Under the pieces are notes generated by a model. The model did no database searches. It was not told the DNA's origin and was given only the letters and a program-made list of their open reading frames with translations. DNA of 64,000 bases. Origin: Litchfieldella anticariensis FP35 = DSM 16096 (GTDB taxonomy: Bacteria > Pseudomonadota > Gammaproteobacteria > Pseudomonadales > Halomonadaceae). This document shows positions 26,490 through 35,181 of the stretch, piece after piece. The translations under genes and the position numbers were made by a program. Every line of letters begins with the position of its first letter. Position 1 is the first letter of the stretch. The stretch covers positions 1,132,666 through 1,196,665 of the forward strand of contig NZ_KE332388.1 in assembly GCF_000409775.1 (NCBI RefSeq). The letters run 5' to 3'.

Positions 26490-28387
26490 CCGCTACCGCC
26501 GCCAACGCTCGACGGACCTATAACATCGACCAGTGGGGCAATGGTTATTTCGATGTCGATGATCACGGCCAGGCCATGGTGCGTCCGCTGGGTAGCGAGG
26601 TCGCTGGCCCAGCTTTGCCTCTGAGCGCACTGACGACTCAGTTACGCCAGGCCGGGCTGCGTTTACCGGTACTGGTACGTTTCACTGATATCTTGCATGA
26701 CCGTGTCGAGCAACTATGTGGCGCCTTCGATACCGCCATGACTGAAGAGAACTACCGGGGTGGCTACACCGCAGTCTACCCGATCAAGGTCAACCAGCAA
26801 CGTCGTGTAGTCGAGGAGATCCTCGCCACCCAGGAACGCGGTCACGACAGAGTGGGATTGGAAGCCGGTAGCAAACCGGAGCTGCTGGCAGTGTTGGCCC
26901 TGTCCGGTGACGGCCCCTCGTTGATCGTCTGCAATGGCTACAAGGACCGTGAATACGTGCGCCTGGCGCTGATGGGCGAAAAGCTCGGCCACCGCGTCTA
27001 TCTGGTGGTGGAAAAGTACTCGGAACTGGCCCTGATCCTCGAGGAGGCCAAGCATCTGGACGTAAAGCCTCGCATTGGCTTACGCGCCCGCTTGGCTTCA
27101 GTCGGCAAGGGTAAATGGCAGAACACGGGGGGCGAGAAATCCAAGTTCGGCTTGACCGCCAGCCAGATCCTCGGGGTAGTCGAGCGGCTGCGTACGGTAA
27201 ACGCCTTGGATAGCCTGCAACTAGTGCATTTTCATCTTGGCTCACAGATAGCCAATATCCGCGATATCCAGCGTGGCCTGCGCGAGTGCGCCCGCTTCTA
27301 TCAAAGCCTGCGCGAGCTAGGTGCTCCGGTGGACACCGTGGATGTTGGAGGCGGCCTGGGCATCGATTACGAAGGCACGCGCTCACGCAGCGAGTGCTCG
27401 ATCAACTACTCAATGCGCGAATACGCCAGCAACGTGGTCTGGGCCTTTCGCCAGGCTTGCGATACCGAAGGTCTGCCCCACCCGCATCTCATTTCCGAAT
27501 CCGGGCGCGCACTCACGGCACACCATGCCGTGCTGATCACCAACGTTATCGGCGAGGAGCGTGTCAGTGAACACTCACCCAAGCGGCATATCCAAGGCGA
27601 TCCCCAAGTCGATGAATTGTGGCGGGTCCATGACCGGCTGGCCGTCATGGATGACCCCCGAGGCTTGGTCGAGGCCTACCATGACCTGGTGCAGGCGATT
27701 ACCGAGTTACAGGATCGCTTCGTGATGGGACTGGCCAACATCGCGGCCCGTGCCGAGGGAGAAGGCGTCTATTTTGCCGCTTGTGCCAAGCTGCGCCAGC
27801 AACTCGATCCACGCAACCGTGCTCACCGCGAGATTTTCGACGAGTTGGCCGAGAAACTCGCCGACAAGCTGTTCGTCAACTTCTCCCTGTTCCAGTCAGT
27901 GCCCGATGTGTGGGGGATCCAGCAGATCTTTCCCGTATTGCCACTGACCGGGCTCGACCGAGAGCCCATCCGCCGCGGTGTTATCCAGGACATTACCTGC
28001 GACTCGGATGGACGTATCGATCATTACGTCGATGGCCAGGGCGTAGAGGCGACCTTGCCACTACCGGAATGGCAAGACGGCGAGGATAAACTACTGGGCT
28101 TCTTTCTGGTGGGTGCCTATCAGGAGATTCTCGGCGATTTGCATAACCTGTTCGGCGATACCGATTCAGTGGATGCCGCGCTCGACACCGAAGGCAACTG
28201 GGTACTATCGCACGCCATCCACGGCGACAGTGTGGCCGACGTACTGGATTACGTTAACTTCGATGCGGCGGTATTGCGTCGCCACCTCGCCGCCCAGCTC
28301 GATGCCAGCGGCCTGTCGGACGAGGAGCGCGACCTGTTTCTCGACGACTTATCCGCCGGGCTTCAGGGCTACACCTATCTTGAATAG
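26486..28387 (+). CDS. speA: Biosynthetic arginine decarboxylase
   Basis: A 633-residue PLP enzyme that converts arginine to agmatine for putrescine and spermidine synthesis. The PLP lysine lies in AVYPIKVNQQRRVVEEI; GLEAGSKPELLAVL and the VDVGGGLGIDYEGT phosphate-binding turn are intact. ISESGRALTAHHAVL belongs to the active-site barrel. Length and motifs match the SpeA family. The start is the ATG overlapping the thrB stop, giving coupling. The wider reading upstream in this frame is thrB antiframe and is discarded. Confidence 0.95.
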   Translation: MTATAANARRTYNIDQWGNGYFDVDDHGQAMVRPLGSEVAGPALPLSALTTQLRQAGLRLPVLVRFTDILHDRVEQLCGAFDTAMTEENYRGGYTAVYPIKVNQQRRVVEEILATQERGHDRVGLEAGSKPELLAVLALSGDGPSLIVCNGYKDREYVRLALMGEKLGHRVYLVVEKYSELALILEEAKHLDVKPRIGLRARLASVGKGKWQNTGGEKSKFGLTASQILGVVERLRTVNALDSLQLVHFHLGSQIANIRDIQRGLRECARFYQSLRELGAPVDTVDVGGGLGIDYEGTRSRSECSINYSMREYASNVVWAFRQACDTEGLPHPHLISESGRALTAHHAVLITNVIGEERVSEHSPKRHIQGDPQVDELWRVHDRLAVMDDPRGLVEAYHDLVQAITELQDRFVMGLANIAARAEGEGVYFAACAKLRQQLDPRNRAHREIFDELAEKLADKLFVNFSLFQSVPDVWGIQQIFPVLPLTGLDREPIRRGVIQDITCDSDGRIDHYVDGQGVEATLPLPEWQDGEDKLLGFFLVGAYQEILGDLHNLFGDTDSVDAALDTEGNWVLSHAIHGDSVADVLDYVNFDAAVLRRHLAAQLDASGLSDEERDLFLDDLSAGLQGYTYLE

Positions 28388-28425
28388 CTATCTCGAGTAG
28401 CGCGGCCATTCACGCTACGTCAACG

Positions 28426-29091
28426 TCATTCCACCACGTGTGTGGTCACTTCCACTCCACCCGTCAGTGTGAAGTGGAGTTCAGCCCCTTTGGGCAATTC
28501 ACCAACCCCAGCCGGAGTACCAGTCAACACGACATCACCAGGTAGCAATGTAAAGTGTCGGCTCATTTCCGAGAGCAGTGTGGCTACCGAGAAGATCATG
28601 TCGGCGCCTTCCCCACTCTGACGGCGTTCACCGTCGATATCCAGGCTGAACGTCAGAGCGTTCCAATTGGGCACCTGCTTCAACGCCAGGAAAGACGATA
28701 GCGGACAGGAACCATCGAAGGCCTTGGCAATTTCCCAAGGATGTCCCTTTTCCTTCAGGCGGGACTGGACGTCGCGCAAGGTCAGATCCAGCGCCAACCC
28801 GATGCCCACCACCGCCTGCTCGGCTTCGGCAGCGGTGGCACACGTCAGTGGTTCTCCGATCAACAGAGCCAACTCGGTTTCGAAGTGCACCTCGCCCCGA
28901 CTGAAAGGAGCATGAATCGGCTCTTCCAGAGACACCGCGGCTGTGGACGGCTTGATAAACAGCAACGGTTCGTTGGGTACCGGATTGTTCAGCTCCTTGG
29001 CGTGATCGGCATAGTTGCGGCCAACGCAAACGATCTTGCCGAGCGCGTGAGGAAATTCCTGGCCATCGGTAAAACGGGGAACAAAGCGCAT
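28426..29091 (-). CDS. Fumarylacetoacetate hydrolase family protein
   Basis: A 221-residue FAH-fold enzyme. Key elements: IVCVGRNYADHAKELNNP near the N terminus, VHFETELALLIGEPL containing the metal-binding Glu residues, and GDVVLTGTPAGVGEL at the C terminus. Such short FAH proteins (YcgM/FAHD1-like) act as acylpyruvate hydrolases or oxaloacetate decarboxylases. It is distinct from the tyrosine-pathway FAH encoded at 58221-59240. The ATG at 29091 is preceded by AAGGAGA. It is a single gene between speA and ectD. Confidence 0.9.
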   Translation of the reverse strand: MRFVPRFTDGQEFPHALGKIVCVGRNYADHAKELNNPVPNEPLLFIKPSTAAVSLEEPIHAPFSRGEVHFETELALLIGEPLTCATAAEAEQAVVGIGLALDLTLRDVQSRLKEKGHPWEIAKAFDGSCPLSSFLALKQVPNWNALTFSLDIDGERRQSGEGADMIFSVATLLSEMSRHFTLLPGDVVLTGTPAGVGELPKGAELHFTLTGGVEVTTHVVE

Positions 29092-29222
29092 GGCGGATAT
29101 TCTCCTTGACGTGGTGCGCACAGTTTGCGATGACGGGTAGTCCAGTCTACCGCAACCTCGTCAAACACGTCAGTCCGAATCCAGCCAGGCCCGCCCCCTA
29201 TGCACGTATCCGGCCAGGCGAT

Positions 29223-30158
29223 TCAGGGAGCCCAGGATTCGCCAGGTGCATGTGCCAGAAAGGCCGGACGGCGACGCTTGGCGGCATAAGGTTCGCCACA
29301 AGCATTGTCCACACGGTTATAGACGAAGAAGACATTGCTCCGCGGGTCCGGCGACATATTGGCGTTGGAGCCATGAAGCGTATTGCAGTCGAACAGCAGT
29401 AGTCCGCCTGCAGCACCGGTTGGCGCTTCAATGCCACTGCGGCCAATCAATTCGCGCAGCGCCTTGCGGCTGGGAACCCCAAATTCCTGAGTCTTCAACG
29501 ACTGCTTATGATGATCATCCGGCGTCTCACCCAAGCACGGCACGAACACCCGATGTGACCCGGGAATCAGCATCAAGGGGCCATTGTAGTGGTGGTTATC
29601 GGTTAACACGATGGAAGCGCTCACTGCATGCATAGCAGACATGCCATCCTCGGCGTGCCAGGTTTCAAAATCCGAGTGCCAGCTGAAACCCTTGCCTTCA
29701 AAACCAGGCTTGTAATTGATCCGCGACTGATGGATATAAACATCACCGCCCACGATCTGGCGGGCCCGCCCTACCAACCGCTCATCCTTGGCCAGGCGTG
29801 CAAAGCGCTCGGACAGAAAATGCACGGCAAACAGTGAACGGATTTCCTGACTGTCAGGCTCGGTTATGCTGAAGTCCTTGCCAGCGTACTCGTCGCAGTC
29901 GAGCAGGACCTTTAACTCTTCACGCAGCTCAGCCACCTCATCGGGCGAAAGAAAGTCTGGCTCGAACAGGAAACCATTACGCTCGAAATCATCGAGTTGG
30001 CGTTGATCCAACGGGCCTTCACTGACATTGCCTTTGACCACCGCTTCCTGACGGTTGATCCACGGCATATCCAGCGGGCGCACAAGACGAGTAGGGTACG
30101 GATCGCGACTTTGGGTCGCGCGAATGGATGGGTTGTGGGATGCGGTCTGTACTGACAT
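29223..30158 (-). CDS. ectD: Ectoine 5-hydroxylase
   Basis: A 311-residue Fe(II)/2-oxoglutarate dioxygenase that converts ectoine to 5-hydroxyectoine. The EctD signature FSWHSDFETWHAEDGM is present, with iron ligands H161 and D163, and the third ligand H in CNTLHGSNANMSP. The RSNVFFVYNRVDN element is typical of EctD. The gene stands alone, away from any ectABC operon in this window, as is usual in Halomonas. GGAGGTGATT ahead of the ATG at 30158 is a strong site. It indicates a moderately halophilic host. Confidence 0.96.
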   Translation of the reverse strand: MSVQTASHNPSIRATQSRDPYPTRLVRPLDMPWINRQEAVVKGNVSEGPLDQRQLDDFERNGFLFEPDFLSPDEVAELREELKVLLDCDEYAGKDFSITEPDSQEIRSLFAVHFLSERFARLAKDERLVGRARQIVGGDVYIHQSRINYKPGFEGKGFSWHSDFETWHAEDGMSAMHAVSASIVLTDNHHYNGPLMLIPGSHRVFVPCLGETPDDHHKQSLKTQEFGVPSRKALRELIGRSGIEAPTGAAGGLLLFDCNTLHGSNANMSPDPRSNVFFVYNRVDNACGEPYAAKRRRPAFLAHAPGESWAP

Positions 30159-30245
30159 CCAAATCACCTCCGAAACGTTTGTGATCGGGTTCAGATCCAG
30201 TCCGGCTGTTGCCGATAATTCAGTGATCTAAAAGAACAAGGCCCC

Positions 30246-30315
30246 GCTGTCACAAGGACTACGAAGCCAAGATGGATATGTGCGCCTTAGAGGGGAATTT
30301 CAAGGGCCAGCTTCG
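30246..30315 (+). repeat. Dispersed repeat, copy 1
   Basis: About 70 bp (CGCTGTCACAAGGACTACG at the start, GGGCCAGCTTCG at the end) recur in direct orientation at 42571-42642 with few differences, one of them an indel. The indel breaks any shared reading frame, so it is probably non-coding. Origin unknown. Confidence 0.75.
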
Positions 30316-30337
30316 ATGGCTGGTTGCCTTCCGCCCG

Positions 30338-30904
30338 TTACCACATACCGAGGTGCTCAGTGAGGATTCCACTGCCGATGCCGATCAAAATCAATCCTCC
30401 CACGAGTTCGGCACGGCGCCCGATCAGTTCACCCAGTCGACGCCCCAGCAGTATGCCAAGGGTGGCCATGAGAGTGGTTGCCAGCCCAATGGCTAATGCC
30501 GTCACCAAAATGTTGATGTCGAGAAAGGCCAGCCCGATGCCAATTGCCAGTGCGTCGATGCTGGTGGCAACGGCGGTGGCGGCCAGCAACCACCAGGCAT
30601 GGCGACGAGGCCGTTCACTCTCTTCCTGAGTCGTGGAAAAGCTGGCCACGACCATATGCCCGCCAATCAACAACAATAGCGTAAAGACGATCCAGTGATC
30701 CCAAGCCTCTACGTGGCGAGCAGCGGCAACCCCCAGAGCCCAACCCAGCAATGGAGTCAGTGTCTCGATGACACCGAAGATCAGCCCGGTGCGCAGCGCT
30801 TCACGAAAACGGGGGTGTTCGATCATGGCACCCTTGCCGATCGAAGCGGCGAAGGCATCCGCAGACATGGAGAAGGCTAAAAGAAGGGTGGTAAATGGAG
30901 TCAT
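30338..30904 (-). CDS. mntP: Manganese efflux pump MntP
   Basis: A 188-residue inner-membrane protein of six helices that exports Mn(II). The family start [20 protein letters not shown] with its membrane Asp, and the second-half repeat [15 protein letters not shown], are both present, as is [19 protein letters not shown]. The length matches E. coli MntP. The ATG at 30904 has no good ribosome-binding site, which fits control through the yybP-ykoY riboswitch found upstream. It is a single-gene unit. Confidence 0.94.
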   Translation of the reverse strand: MTPFTTLLLAFSMSADAFAASIGKGAMIEHPRFREALRTGLIFGVIETLTPLLGWALGVAAARHVEAWDHWIVFTLLLLIGGHMVVASFSTTQEESERPRRHAWWLLAATAVATSIDALAIGIGLAFLDINILVTALAIGLATTLMATLGILLGRRLGELIGRRAELVGGLILIGIGSGILTEHLGMW

Positions 30905-30974
30905 CCGTTTTGCATCCGGGCCGGGCGATACGCCACGACGGCACGACACGCCCGGCCACAGGCGTCGCACCGTC

Positions 30975-31083
30975 GATGGTCTCGCCTACCCGAAGGCGCG
31001 GATGCCACGGCATATGGCCGAATGTGTTGACATCCGCTCTCGCGCTTACGGCACGAGCCGGCTACTCCCCAACGAGGGTCTAC
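30975..31083 (-). ncRNA. yybP-ykoY manganese riboswitch
   Basis: On the minus strand the leader of mntP contains TTGGGGAGTAG (the GGGGAGTA part is 31063-31070), then TCAACACATTCG in the middle, then GGCGAGACC (core 30978-30985). These are the conserved strands of the yybP-ykoY aptamer, which binds Mn(II) and is known upstream of mntP in other gammaproteobacteria. A GC-rich hairpin (GGCCGGGCG 30919-30927 with CGCCCGGCC 30949-30957) lies between aptamer and ATG and is the likely expression platform. Confidence 0.85.
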
Positions 31084-31436
31084 TTATCTGAGCTCAGCGT
31101 ATAGGATGAAACGCTCGAGCCGCGCGGAAGCATAGCATCATCAATCGTCTTTGTTGAGTGATGAGTGATGTGGATGAGGGTGCTGTTATCACCCAGCACA
31201 TGAAGTAGCCACCCTGCAGGCCAATCGGGAGTTTATGATGCCTTTTTTCGTATCATTTCTCTAACCACAGCCACACTTTGCATTCCTGCCCCAGCTGACT
31301 AGTCTTATAGACTGATTTCGTTCATCCATAGGGAAGCATCATGAGATGTTCGAAGTCATGAAAACTCATTATGCTTGCAGCGACTGTTCAGCATTGGACT
31401 CATGGTATTGCTGCCATCACTCAGGAAATCGAAGAT
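31084..31436. other. Divergent promoter region between mntP riboswitch and hup
   Basis: About 350 bp without a supported gene. It must carry the leftward promoter for the mntP leader and the rightward promoter of the HU gene. I could not fix a convincing -35/-10 pair on either strand. Confidence 0.4.
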
Positions 31437-31709
31437 ATGAAGAAGAGTGACCTGATCGACAACGTGGCAATGAAAGCGGGACTGAGCAAAGCCCAGGCTG
31501 GCCGCGCACTTGATGCCGTCACCTCATCCGTGACAAAGGCATTGCAACAGGGTGATACGGTATCCTTGATCGGTTTCGGGACATTCCAAGTCAATCAACG
31601 CTCCCCACGTACAGGTCGCAATCCCCAGACAGGGGCGGCTATCAAGATCCCGGCATCGAACTATCCAACGTTCAAAGCAGGGAAAGGGTTGAAAGACGCG
31701 GTGAAGTGA
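31437..31709 (+). CDS. hup: HU-family DNA-binding protein
   Basis: A 90-residue nucleoid protein. The HU signature [21 protein letters not shown] (residues about 46-66) carries the DNA-minor-groove arm with the intercalating Pro. The N-terminal [21 protein letters not shown] is the helical dimerisation part. The length is that of HU rather than IHF. AGGAAA precedes the ATG at 31437. It lies just outside the left end of the genomic island. Whether it is the alpha or beta type cannot be decided. Confidence 0.93.
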   Translation: MKKSDLIDNVAMKAGLSKAQAGRALDAVTSSVTKALQQGDTVSLIGFGTFQVNQRSPRTGRNPQTGAAIKIPASNYPTFKAGKGLKDAVK

Positions 31710-31735
31710 ACTAATCCATGTCATTCCTTCACGGT

Positions 31736-31759
31736 CCGGGCGAACAGAAGTTCGCCCGG
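31736..31759 (+). terminator. Terminator of hup
   Basis: A perfect 10-bp stem (CCGGGCGAAC with GTTCGCCCGG) with AGAA loop, 26 bp after the stop, followed by a loose T-containing tail (CGCCTTATT). Confidence 0.75.
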
Positions 31760-31804
31760 CGCCTTATTCGGCTCGGCCTCGGTGGAAGGTAGTTCACCGC
31801 AAAC

Positions 31805-31828
31805 AAAAAAGCCGCCACAATGGGCGAC
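31805..31828 (-). terminator. Duplicated tRNA terminator
   Basis: A copy of the terminator that follows the intact tRNA-Thr: GTCGCC, six-base loop, GGCGGC and a T6 run on the minus strand. Confidence 0.7.
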
Positions 31829-31867
31829 TCTCTTCATTACAAGTGCTTGATTTTTCGGACTTGCCTA

Positions 31868-31920
31868 TGGTGCCGGCACCAGGAGTCGAACCCGGGACCT
31901 ACTGATTACAAGTCAGTTGC
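31868..31920 (-). pseudogene. Truncated tRNA-Thr (3' part only)
   Basis: The 53 bases correspond to the anticodon arm, variable loop, T arm, acceptor 3' strand and CCA of tRNA-Thr(TGT). The 5' strand of the acceptor and the D arm are missing, so no functional tRNA can form. A 3' tRNA fragment of this kind is the usual trace left when an element integrates into a tRNA gene. Confidence 0.9.
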
Positions 31921-32156
31921 GGGGTTTTTTCCAGTGCCGAATAGCATGCAGACATCCATCCGCTATAAAAATCTTCTCTTCGACCAAGCATGCAGGGTGT
32001 AGTGTAGAAAAAACCACATAAGCTAGGCGATCTCAATGCCAAAGTGCAACACCTGACTATTTCGGTAATGTGTTTCACTCATCTTCTTCGTCCTAGAAAT
32101 TTCCATATATTCTTGACGCTTAGATATCAAGCATTAAGCAAGGATACCCTGCTTCT
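31921..32156. other. Non-coding left end of the island
   Basis: AT-rich sequence between the truncated tRNA and the acetyltransferase stop. No coding frame or convincing terminator is seen; CTTGA...TCAAG (about 32114-32133) could form a weak hairpin after the last gene of the cluster. Confidence 0.5.
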
Positions 32157-32597
32157 TTAACGCTGATATTTTATAAATGGAGTCAAATTCGCGATCCGGT
32201 CATATAGCTTGCGTGCAGTTTCATTGAAATCTTGAGTCATCCAGTAAACCGATGGAGTCCCATTAGCATCAGCAGCCTCGTACACCGCCTCAATCAGGGC
32301 ACGCCCCACTCCGCCACCACGGAGTTTCTGATCGACATAGAGATCTTGCAGATAACAAACATCCTCAACACGCCAATTATGGGCGTGATAGATGAAATGC
32401 ACTAGACCAACAAGTTGGCCGTCTTTCTCCGCAACTAGCGCATTTCGATGGTGTTGCTCTGAATCAATAATCTTGTTGAAAGTCGACTCATAAACACTCT
32501 CGGAGACAGAACTTTCGTAGAAGCTTAGATAGTTAGTCCAAAGGCGTCTCCACTCAGCTTTATCATTCTCTTTCAAAGGTCGAATATTAAGAGACAT
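32157..32597 (-). CDS. GNAT family N-acetyltransferase of the island cluster
   Basis: A 146-residue single-domain GNAT enzyme. It starts MSLNIRPLKENDKAEW and has the acetyl-CoA motif LRGGGVGRALIEAV (about 102-115), with the preceding strand CYLQDLYVDQK. AGGAAA lies ahead of the ATG at 32597; the longer reading from 32612 is less likely. It is the last gene of the cluster, 134 bp after the second cupin. It may acetylate a product or intermediate amine or hydrazine, or give self-resistance. That is inferred only from location. Confidence 0.8.
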   Translation of the reverse strand: MSLNIRPLKENDKAEWRRLWTNYLSFYESSVSESVYESTFNKIIDSEQHHRNALVAEKDGQLVGLVHFIYHAHNWRVEDVCYLQDLYVDQKLRGGGVGRALIEAVYEAADANGTPSVYWMTQDFNETARKLYDRIANLTPFIKYQR

Positions 32598-32731
32598 TTT
32601 TCGTTTCCTCATACGTCAGCTGGGAGAGTTCGATGAAGGATAGACCGTCTGGACATTATAGCTTTCCTAGCGACGATCCTTGGTCTTCATATAAAGTTGG
32701 CGACACTATTGAGACCTTACACGGGCGACAG

Positions 32732-33067
32732 TCACTTACAGCCACCTTCGGGGCCGAAGAATATAACCCAGGTGCGAAAGTCATCACTAAAATCAAAGAA
32801 GCGATGCACCATGCCAGCAGGTACAAATAAAGCATCTCCTGCGCGGACTGACACGACCTGATCACCGCGCAAGAATTGTGACTGGCCACTGCTGATTACA
32901 TAGACCTCATCTTGTGTATGAGGTGTCTGGGTATCCGTTCCACGAGGTGCGAACAGTTCCATGGAAAAGTCGTCACGCTTGAACAGCACATGAAAGAGGT
33001 TGTCTGAGGCTTGTAGGCGTGCAGCTTCATCGGCTTCGTCAAGTTTCAAGAAATCATCAGCAATCAT
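32732..33067 (-). CDS. Small single-domain cupin (second cupin of cluster)
   Basis: A 111-residue cupin. Metal ligands are visible as H50 and E54 in PHTQDEVYVISSG and H88 in PAGMVHRF. The barrel elements (FLRGDQVVSVRAGDALFVPAG) are complete. It begins 17 bp after the stop of the FAD oxidase and is clearly co-transcribed. It differs from the first cupin of the cluster, which has an HxH pair. Possible roles are isomerase, hydrolase or dioxygenase on a pathway intermediate. No specific function can be read. Confidence 0.8.
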   Translation of the reverse strand: MIADDFLKLDEADEAARLQASDNLFHVLFKRDDFSMELFAPRGTDTQTPHTQDEVYVISSGQSQFLRGDQVVSVRAGDALFVPAGMVHRFFDFSDDFRTWVIFFGPEGGCK

Positions 33068-33084
33068 GCTTTTTTATCCTTCAA

Positions 33085-34098
33085 TCAAGAGGTAGAAATA
33101 GCCTGCATCAGGCCTTGTGTAAGCACTTGTCGAGAAAGGCTCTGAGCGCACTTGACGGCTCCACCGTTGCACCCGTAGAAACGCAAGTGACTCTGGTCTA
33201 CCTGTACCTTCGGGCGTCCGTCATAGGTTTTAGTGAATGCACAGGGAGCCAGGCGTAGGTCCTGGATCTCAAACCCCATCCTGCGGATCTCGTCCAGAGC
33301 CCAGGGCAGCTTAGGGTGATGGCGGTAACCATCCTGGAACCAGGCCTGCAGAGTCTCACTACTGTTTAAGAGGTGCGGCTGTGCGTCAGCCAGCACGAAC
33401 TTACTGGTTTGAGTCGATGAGTCTTCGTCCAAATGCGAGCATGCGAAGAACTCTCCAACCTGCGGATCCAACAATACAGTCCGGATGAAACAGTGCGGCT
33501 CGTGAAATGGGGGGTGCCGAATCAACAAGGTGGTGCGTGCAACGGTCGTACCTTGGCCGATGGGTTTGGCATAGAGTCCCCGGAAATCGGCGATGGCTTT
33601 GCACCTTGCGACATTGCCATCGACGGTATGAACCTGATGGCTGCAGGTTAGTGTATGAATCGATGTCACCACTGTACTGCGTATTATGGCTCCCTGTTCT
33701 CTGGCTGCTTTGTTCAGTGCACGAATGTAGGCAAGAGGATCAATGATCCCTCCACAGGGATCCTGGTGGTTTAATCCATTGCGCGTAAGGTAGGGTTGGT
33801 CAGATAGAGGCACATTTCCTATACCATCGTAGTACACTGGCGTGGAACGGAAAAAGCGGATGCCAGTACGCTGTTCGAGTTCGAGCATCATCGGCAGGTT
33901 GGCCTCGGCCAACGCTGTCCAATAGGGATCCGGATGCCGTGTCCGGTAGATGCGCGAATGATCGTTATGGCTAGAAACGCGCTCGTCATGCCGGGCGCCA
34001 ATTAGGCAAACGCTAGCGCCTTCTCGTGCTAGTTGCCAGGCGGCCGCCGCGCCAAGAGGGCCATTACCCAGTACGCAGAAATCAAAGAGTGATGGCAC
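33085..34098 (-). CDS. DAO-family FAD-dependent amine oxidase
   Basis: A flavoenzyme of 337 residues from a GTG start at 34098, preceded by GGAGG with five-base spacing; in-frame ATGs at 34110-34131 would also be possible. The N-terminal FAD motif GNGPLGAAAAW (10-20) and the C-terminal DGRPKVQVD...CNGGAVKCA (about 295-325) place it in the glycine/sarcosine oxidase (DAO) family. It overlaps the binding-protein gene by 17 bp. In known hydrazine pathways a DAO-type oxidase cleaves the N-N-linked conjugate, releasing a hydrazino acid and a semialdehyde. I infer the same role here. Confidence 0.85.
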   Translation of the reverse strand: MPSLFDFCVLGNGPLGAAAAWQLAREGASVCLIGARHDERVSSHNDHSRIYRTRHPDPYWTALAEANLPMMLELEQRTGIRFFRSTPVYYDGIGNVPLSDQPYLTRNGLNHQDPCGGIIDPLAYIRALNKAAREQGAIIRSTVVTSIHTLTCSHQVHTVDGNVARCKAIADFRGLYAKPIGQGTTVARTTLLIRHPPFHEPHCFIRTVLLDPQVGEFFACSHLDEDSSTQTSKFVLADAQPHLLNSSETLQAWFQDGYRHHPKLPWALDEIRRMGFEIQDLRLAPCAFTKTYDGRPKVQVDQSHLRFYGCNGGAVKCAQSLSRQVLTQGLMQAISTS

Positions 34099-35149
34099 AG
34101 ACGCCTCCATCAGTCTGTGCATTGCACACATGCGGTGGCACAGTCTTGAGGATCCACTTATGGCCAAGCTGATTGCCTGCTTCATCGAAACTGAGCACAC
34201 CATAGGGCGAGGGTATACGCTGGCCCAGAATGGCATTGCGCAGCAGAGAGGGGAGGGCATTGGGCACTTCCCTCAGCGCTATGCACAGTGCTTGGCAGGC
34301 TAGGTACGACGTCAGGAAATAAGGCCCAGGCGGACGTCCTGCCAAGTCCATGGCCCGTTTCTCCAGTTGAGCGAAATGGGTGTATGTAGGAGACTCCAAG
34401 TCACATTCCAGCGCTGCCACCAACTTACGCGCTGGAAGCTGCAGCTTCACCGCTACACCCATCCGACAATCATCGGAAAAGAGCAGTGTCTGCCCACCAC
34501 TGAGGGGGAGGTCTTCAGCGATCTGTTTGGCAAATTCGCAGGAGCCAGCGACTACGATCAGGTCGCTGTTGACCACCTTTGTTCGGCGTTGGCCACCATC
34601 GGCATTTAGAAATTCGATGGTAGCTGCAGAGGCGTGTGCACTCAAGCGCTGATGCAGGACTTTACCAAGACGTTGCCCGTAATTTCCTCGTTGCGCAAAG
34701 ATGCTGACACGAGCACCGGCTGGAACAGCGGCGAGAAGGCAGTCAGCTTGTTCATCGTCACTGCCAAAGAAACGCACAGCATGCGCACCAGGTCCTGTAC
34801 CCGAGCAGAGTTCCGGATCGGAGCAACCCGGTGCGAGGAATAACATCGGATGGTGATCATAAATGCGCCCTGCGCTCATGGCGGTGGGGGCTGCGAAGTG
34901 GCCGATCACGACCTGGGTCCCATCAATTGCCAAACCCTGGGCAAGGGCAGTGGCCATCTTCGGGTCACGGTGGTCGTCATAGCATGTCAGATCTAGAGAG
35001 ATATCGTGGTCGAGAGTCGCCAAGTAGACCGCCAGCATTAGGTCGATGGCGTTCTCCCCTCGACTTTCGCAAGCGGCCACCTTCAAGCCTCGCCTGTTTC
35101 TCAGCCAATGGGCGTCGTGCAACCATTTCGGGCAACTCAGTTCCTTCAT
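34082..35149 (-). CDS. Signal-less LivJ/AmiC-like periplasmic-binding-protein fold
   Basis: A 355-residue protein with a type 1 periplasmic-binding fold: LMLAVYLATLDH..., VVIGHFAAPTAMSAGRIYDHHPMLFLAPG (the LivJ-type ligand segment), and PGPYFLTSYLACQALCIAL in the second lobe. No signal peptide or lipobox is present at the ATG at 35149 (AGGTGA upstream), so it should be cytosolic. Cytosolic members such as AmiC act as ligand sensors, and a cluster-specific sensor or carrier is possible. No transporter partners are encoded nearby. Translation is coupled with the downstream oxidase. Confidence 0.75.
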   Translation of the reverse strand: MKELSCPKWLHDAHWLRNRRGLKVAACESRGENAIDLMLAVYLATLDHDISLDLTCYDDHRDPKMATALAQGLAIDGTQVVIGHFAAPTAMSAGRIYDHHPMLFLAPGCSDPELCSGTGPGAHAVRFFGSDDEQADCLLAAVPAGARVSIFAQRGNYGQRLGKVLHQRLSAHASAATIEFLNADGGQRRTKVVNSDLIVVAGSCEFAKQIAEDLPLSGGQTLLFSDDCRMGVAVKLQLPARKLVAALECDLESPTYTHFAQLEKRAMDLAGRPPGPYFLTSYLACQALCIALREVPNALPSLLRNAILGQRIPSPYGVLSFDEAGNQLGHKWILKTVPPHVCNAQTDGGVCAITL

Positions 35150-35181
35150 CGCGTCACCTGTCAGCAGTATCGACACCACTG

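Larger units (their letters stand above)
31781..31920. repeat. Left direct repeat of the island (attachment-site copy)
   Basis: Matches 42642-42782 with only a few substitutions and one or two indels: from GGTAGTTCACCGC through the terminator hairpin to CAAGTCAGTTGC inside the tRNA. Identity stops abruptly at 31920 in the middle of the tRNA anticodon arm/D-arm side. Confidence 0.85.

Noticed and set aside
31868..31920. Second functional tRNA-Thr
   Set aside because: The D arm and the 5' acceptor strand are missing; the sequence becomes unrelated after 31920.
32633..32830. 65-codon plus-strand frame between GNAT and second cupin
   Set aside because: Most of it is antisense to the cupin 3' end, there is no clear ribosome-binding site, and the translation shows no family features.
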